64,000 nucleotides of DNA from Verrucomicrobiota bacterium (GTDB lineage: Bacteria; Verrucomicrobiota; Kiritimatiellia; CAIVKH01). The position numbers and the translations under genes were made by a program. The first letter of the stretch is position 1; the number at the start of each line of letters is the position of its first letter. Positions 62,089 to 64,000 of the stretch are shown piece by piece. Below the pieces are notes generated by a model. That model made no database searches. It worked only from the letters and a program-made list of their open reading frames with translations, and had not been told where the DNA came from. The DNA lies in NCBI GenBank assembly GCA_024233345.1, contig JACKPT010000001.1:289276-353275 (forward strand), in the 5' to 3' direction.

Positions 62089-64000
62089 TTATTCCGCCGG
62101 CATTGCGACCAGAATTTCTCCGGGTAGCAGCAGGACTTCCTTATGGAGGGGCTGTCCGGTAATCACGTTTTGCCAGGGCTCCCGGGGAAACTGTGTGATC
62201 GGGATCCGGGCTTCTGCCGAACCGAAGTTCACCATGACCGCCACCGGCTTCCCTTGCCGGGATGTCCGAAGATACCCCCCGACATCCGGAGGCAACCCCT
62301 CCATCAAGAAGGTGATCTCGGTGGACTGCAGCGATGGCTCCGTACTGCGCAGGCGTGCCATGGTGCGGGTGAAGTGGTAGAGTCGCTTCCCGTCAGGGGT
62401 TTCTTTCAGTGCCCATTGAATGGGGTTGTGGCCTACCAGCTTGCGGGTATTTTCGCCAAACTCCTGCCCGGCATAAATCATGACCGGACCGGGCGCGGTC
62501 AAGGTCAGGCCCATGGCGGCCTCGGCCCGTCTCACCGCCTCTTCACCGGGGTAACCCTTTTCGGTCAGGAGGCGCATCACCCGCTCCTCGTCGTGACTCT
62601 CGGTGTAGGCAATGCGCTCAAGGGCACTGGCAAACCCCAGTCGGGTGGGGTCCAGAACATCCATGAAGTGATTCGGATCAAGCGAGGCATTCTCCAGCAT
62701 TTCCCGAATGCGCCAGCGGAAATGGGCGTGCCAGGTGGTGTCCATTTCGGTCTCTCGCTGGAGGGCAGGATCTTCCGGCAGGTGTTCGGAAATATGGATG
62801 GATCCGGGGTCGGCCTGTTTCCCCGCGTAGGCAAACCATCCCGCGCCCCAGTCGTTGTAGCCGGACCATTCGGTAAACCGGGTGGCATCATAACGAAAAC
62901 CATCGATCCGATACTCGGTCAGCCACCAGGACAACAGGTCCGCGACATGGGTTTTCCATGCGGGCGAGGTCTGATCAATATCCGGAAAGCCCCAGTTTTC
63001 ACCGTCATAAAGGCGAAAATAGGGACTGGCCTCGTAGTCATTGCCATAGAGCTGGTACAGCGCAGAGGCATAGTCGGCATGGTTTAGGACAATATCCATG
63101 ATCACGGCAAGTCCCCGGGCATGCGCGGCATCGATGAGCGCTTTCAATTCGTCGGGGGTTCCGTAGCTGGCCTCGGGAGCAAGGTAGTAGGAAGGATTAT
63201 AGCCCCAGCTATGGTCACCCGCGAACTCTGTAAACGGCATGGGCCCAAGGGCGGTAAATCCCAGATCCTTGATGTAGTCCAGGTACTCAATCATGCCGAG
63301 GTAGCCATCCTCCTGCATGTCGCCGATGTGAAATTCATAAATCAGGAGGTTGTCGAGGGATGGCCGGGAATATGGGGGGGAGGACCACACATAAGGGGGG
63401 GCGTCCAGCCTCAGCACGGCTTTTGCATCCTCCGGCTTCCAACCGGGCTTTCCGGAGCTATCCCTCCACGATACCTCGTGGGCATAGGGATCTCCGACCA
63501 CCCGGTCCCCCTCGATCCGGTACTGATACCGATAGGTTCCGGGGGTGATGGCCATGTCTATCCACCAGGTCCCATCGGTGGTGACATTCATAAAGTGACT
63601 GGTAGGGTTCCATCCATTGAAGTCACCGATCAGGGAGACAAAGCGTTTACCCGGCGCGTACAGGGCGAACCGTACCCGGCCATCCCCGACCGGGTGGCCG
63701 CCGAAGGCAATGGGGCCCGCAGGTTCTCCGGTCACGATGTCCGGTTGCACCCAGAGAGTGGTGGTTTGCAGGGCCACGTCCTGGTCGCGCTCCGCCCGCA
63801 CCGTGATGGTGTGAGGGCCGTAGGGCAGGGCATGCAATGGGTAGGCGCCATCCTGGCCGGGCGAAACCAATTGACCGTCGATCCATACCTCCGCCCGGGG
63901 GGCATCGGTTTGGAAGGTGAGGTTTTGTCCGGGAAGCCCGCGAATGATCGGGTTGGGCATCGTCACGGTCAGGGGGAATGCCGATTCTTCCGGGGTGGGC
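62089..64000 (-). CDS. GH13 alpha-amylase-family glycosidase with CBM48-like domain (5' end probably outside)
   Basis: The frame is open to the window edge on the minus strand. The GTG at 63966 could be a start, but the 11 codons before it have no stop and read on smoothly, so the gene probably begins beyond 64000. An N-terminal beta domain (VWIDGQLVSPGQDGAYPLHA) precedes a CBM48-like domain with VSLIGDFNGWNPTSHF. The GH13 barrel follows with DIVLNH, GFRYDATRF (nucleophile Asp), IHISEHLP (acid Glu) and ESHDEER. Likely acts on alpha-glucans; the exact activity is open. Confidence 0.88.
   Translation of the reverse strand, partial: PTPEESAFPLTVTMPNPIIRGLPGQNLTFQTDAPRAEVWIDGQLVSPGQDGAYPLHALPYGPHTITVRAERDQDVALQTTTLWVQPDIVTGEPAGPIAFGGHPVGDGRVRFALYAPGKRFVSLIGDFNGWNPTSHFMNVTTDGTWWIDMAITPGTYRYQYRIEGDRVVGDPYAHEVSWRDSSGKPGWKPEDAKAVLRLDAPPYVWSSPPYSRPSLDNLLIYEFHIGDMQEDGYLGMIEYLDYIKDLGFTALGPMPFTEFAGDHSWGYNPSYYLAPEASYGTPDELKALIDAAHARGLAVIMDIVLNHADYASALYQLYGNDYEASPYFRLYDGENWGFPDIDQTSPAWKTHVADLLSWWLTEYRIDGFRYDATRFTEWSGYNDWGAGWFAYAGKQADPGSIHISEHLPEDPALQRETEMDTTWHAHFRWRIREMLENASLDPNHFMDVLDPTRLGFASALERIAYTESHDEERVMRLLTEKGYPGEEAVRRAEAAMGLTLTAPGPVMIYAGQEFGENTRKLVGHNPIQWALKETPDGKRLYHFTRTMARLRSTEPSLQSTEITFLMEGLPPDVGGYLRTSRQGKPVAVMVNFGSAEARIPITQFPREPWQNVITGQPLHKEVLLLPGEILVAMPAE

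Noticed and set aside
1..64000. tRNA, rRNA or known riboswitch genes
   Set aside because: No cloverleaf with a GGTTCGA-type T-arm, no rRNA core sequence and no recognised riboswitch motif was found by eye; a covariance scan was not possible.

Overview
The window is GC-rich bacterial DNA with tightly packed operons, many of them joined by ATGA stop/start overlaps. A V/A-type ATPase operon in the order E, DUF2764, A, B, D, I, K is typical of Chlamydiae, Verrucomicrobia, Lentisphaerae and Kiritimatiellota. Together with the lipoproteins, PEGA, thrombospondin-3 and sulfatase-modifying-factor domains and a GldA/F/G-like exporter, it points to a Gram-negative PVC-group bacterium. Kiritimatiellota or Verrucomicrobiota is my best guess, from context only. 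No rRNA, tRNA or CRISPR array was recognised.

Layout. 1-7.6 kb: V-type ATPase operon (5' end outside the window) whose K subunit keeps residues known to bind Na+, then a DUF4282 membrane protein. 7.7-15.5 kb: glycolytic operon gap-pgk-tpiA-secG behind a clear sigma70 promoter and a LacI-family-like palindrome, running into an oligopeptide-type ABC importer (binding lipoprotein plus two permeases, one with a large extracytoplasmic insert). 15.7-20.1 kb: EamA transporter, a two-component system, and on the minus strand a LysM lipoprotein, a ubiquitin-like carrier and an E1-rhodanese protein. 20.2-29.2 kb: amidohydrolase, AddB-like nuclease, AddA-like helicase-nuclease, MurJ.

29.2-31.0 kb is a small accessory island between murJ and prfA. 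It looks like an integron gene-cassette remnant: a cassette starting at a GTTGGGTC core ends in an attC-like hairpin whose left core is the exact complement (GACCCAAC). A second small-gene cassette and a BrnT/BrnA toxin-antitoxin pair follow. 31.0-39.8 kb holds housekeeping genes: prfA, an uncharacterised conserved protein, archaeal-type phosphoglycerate mutase, an MsbA-like ABC exporter, a LON-domain protein, a SRPBCC protein, a PfkB sugar kinase and arabinose-5-phosphate isomerase. Between that isomerase and a divergent SLC12-like permease (40.0-42.3 kb) lie three near-identical 15-bp palindromes spaced exactly 31 bp apart.

42.3-46.6 kb: a REP-associated (Y1/HUH) transposase element, bounded by GGGG(T/A)CAGG(C/T)AATTA motifs, abuts and truncates a large SBBP/beta-helix surface-protein gene. 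47.0-53.9 kb: a Ser/Thr kinase with PEGA-like repeats, an FMN reductase, three consecutive small heat-shock proteins with a structured leader and a good terminator, a secreted nuclease and two secreted proteins. 54.1-58.8 kb: a GldA/GldF/GldG/DUF4340 ABC export operon. 58.9-62.1 kb: a secreted metallopeptidase, a lipoprotein and a formylglycine-generating-enzyme-like protein. 62.1-64.0 kb, minus strand: a GH13 glycan-active enzyme that probably runs off the window.
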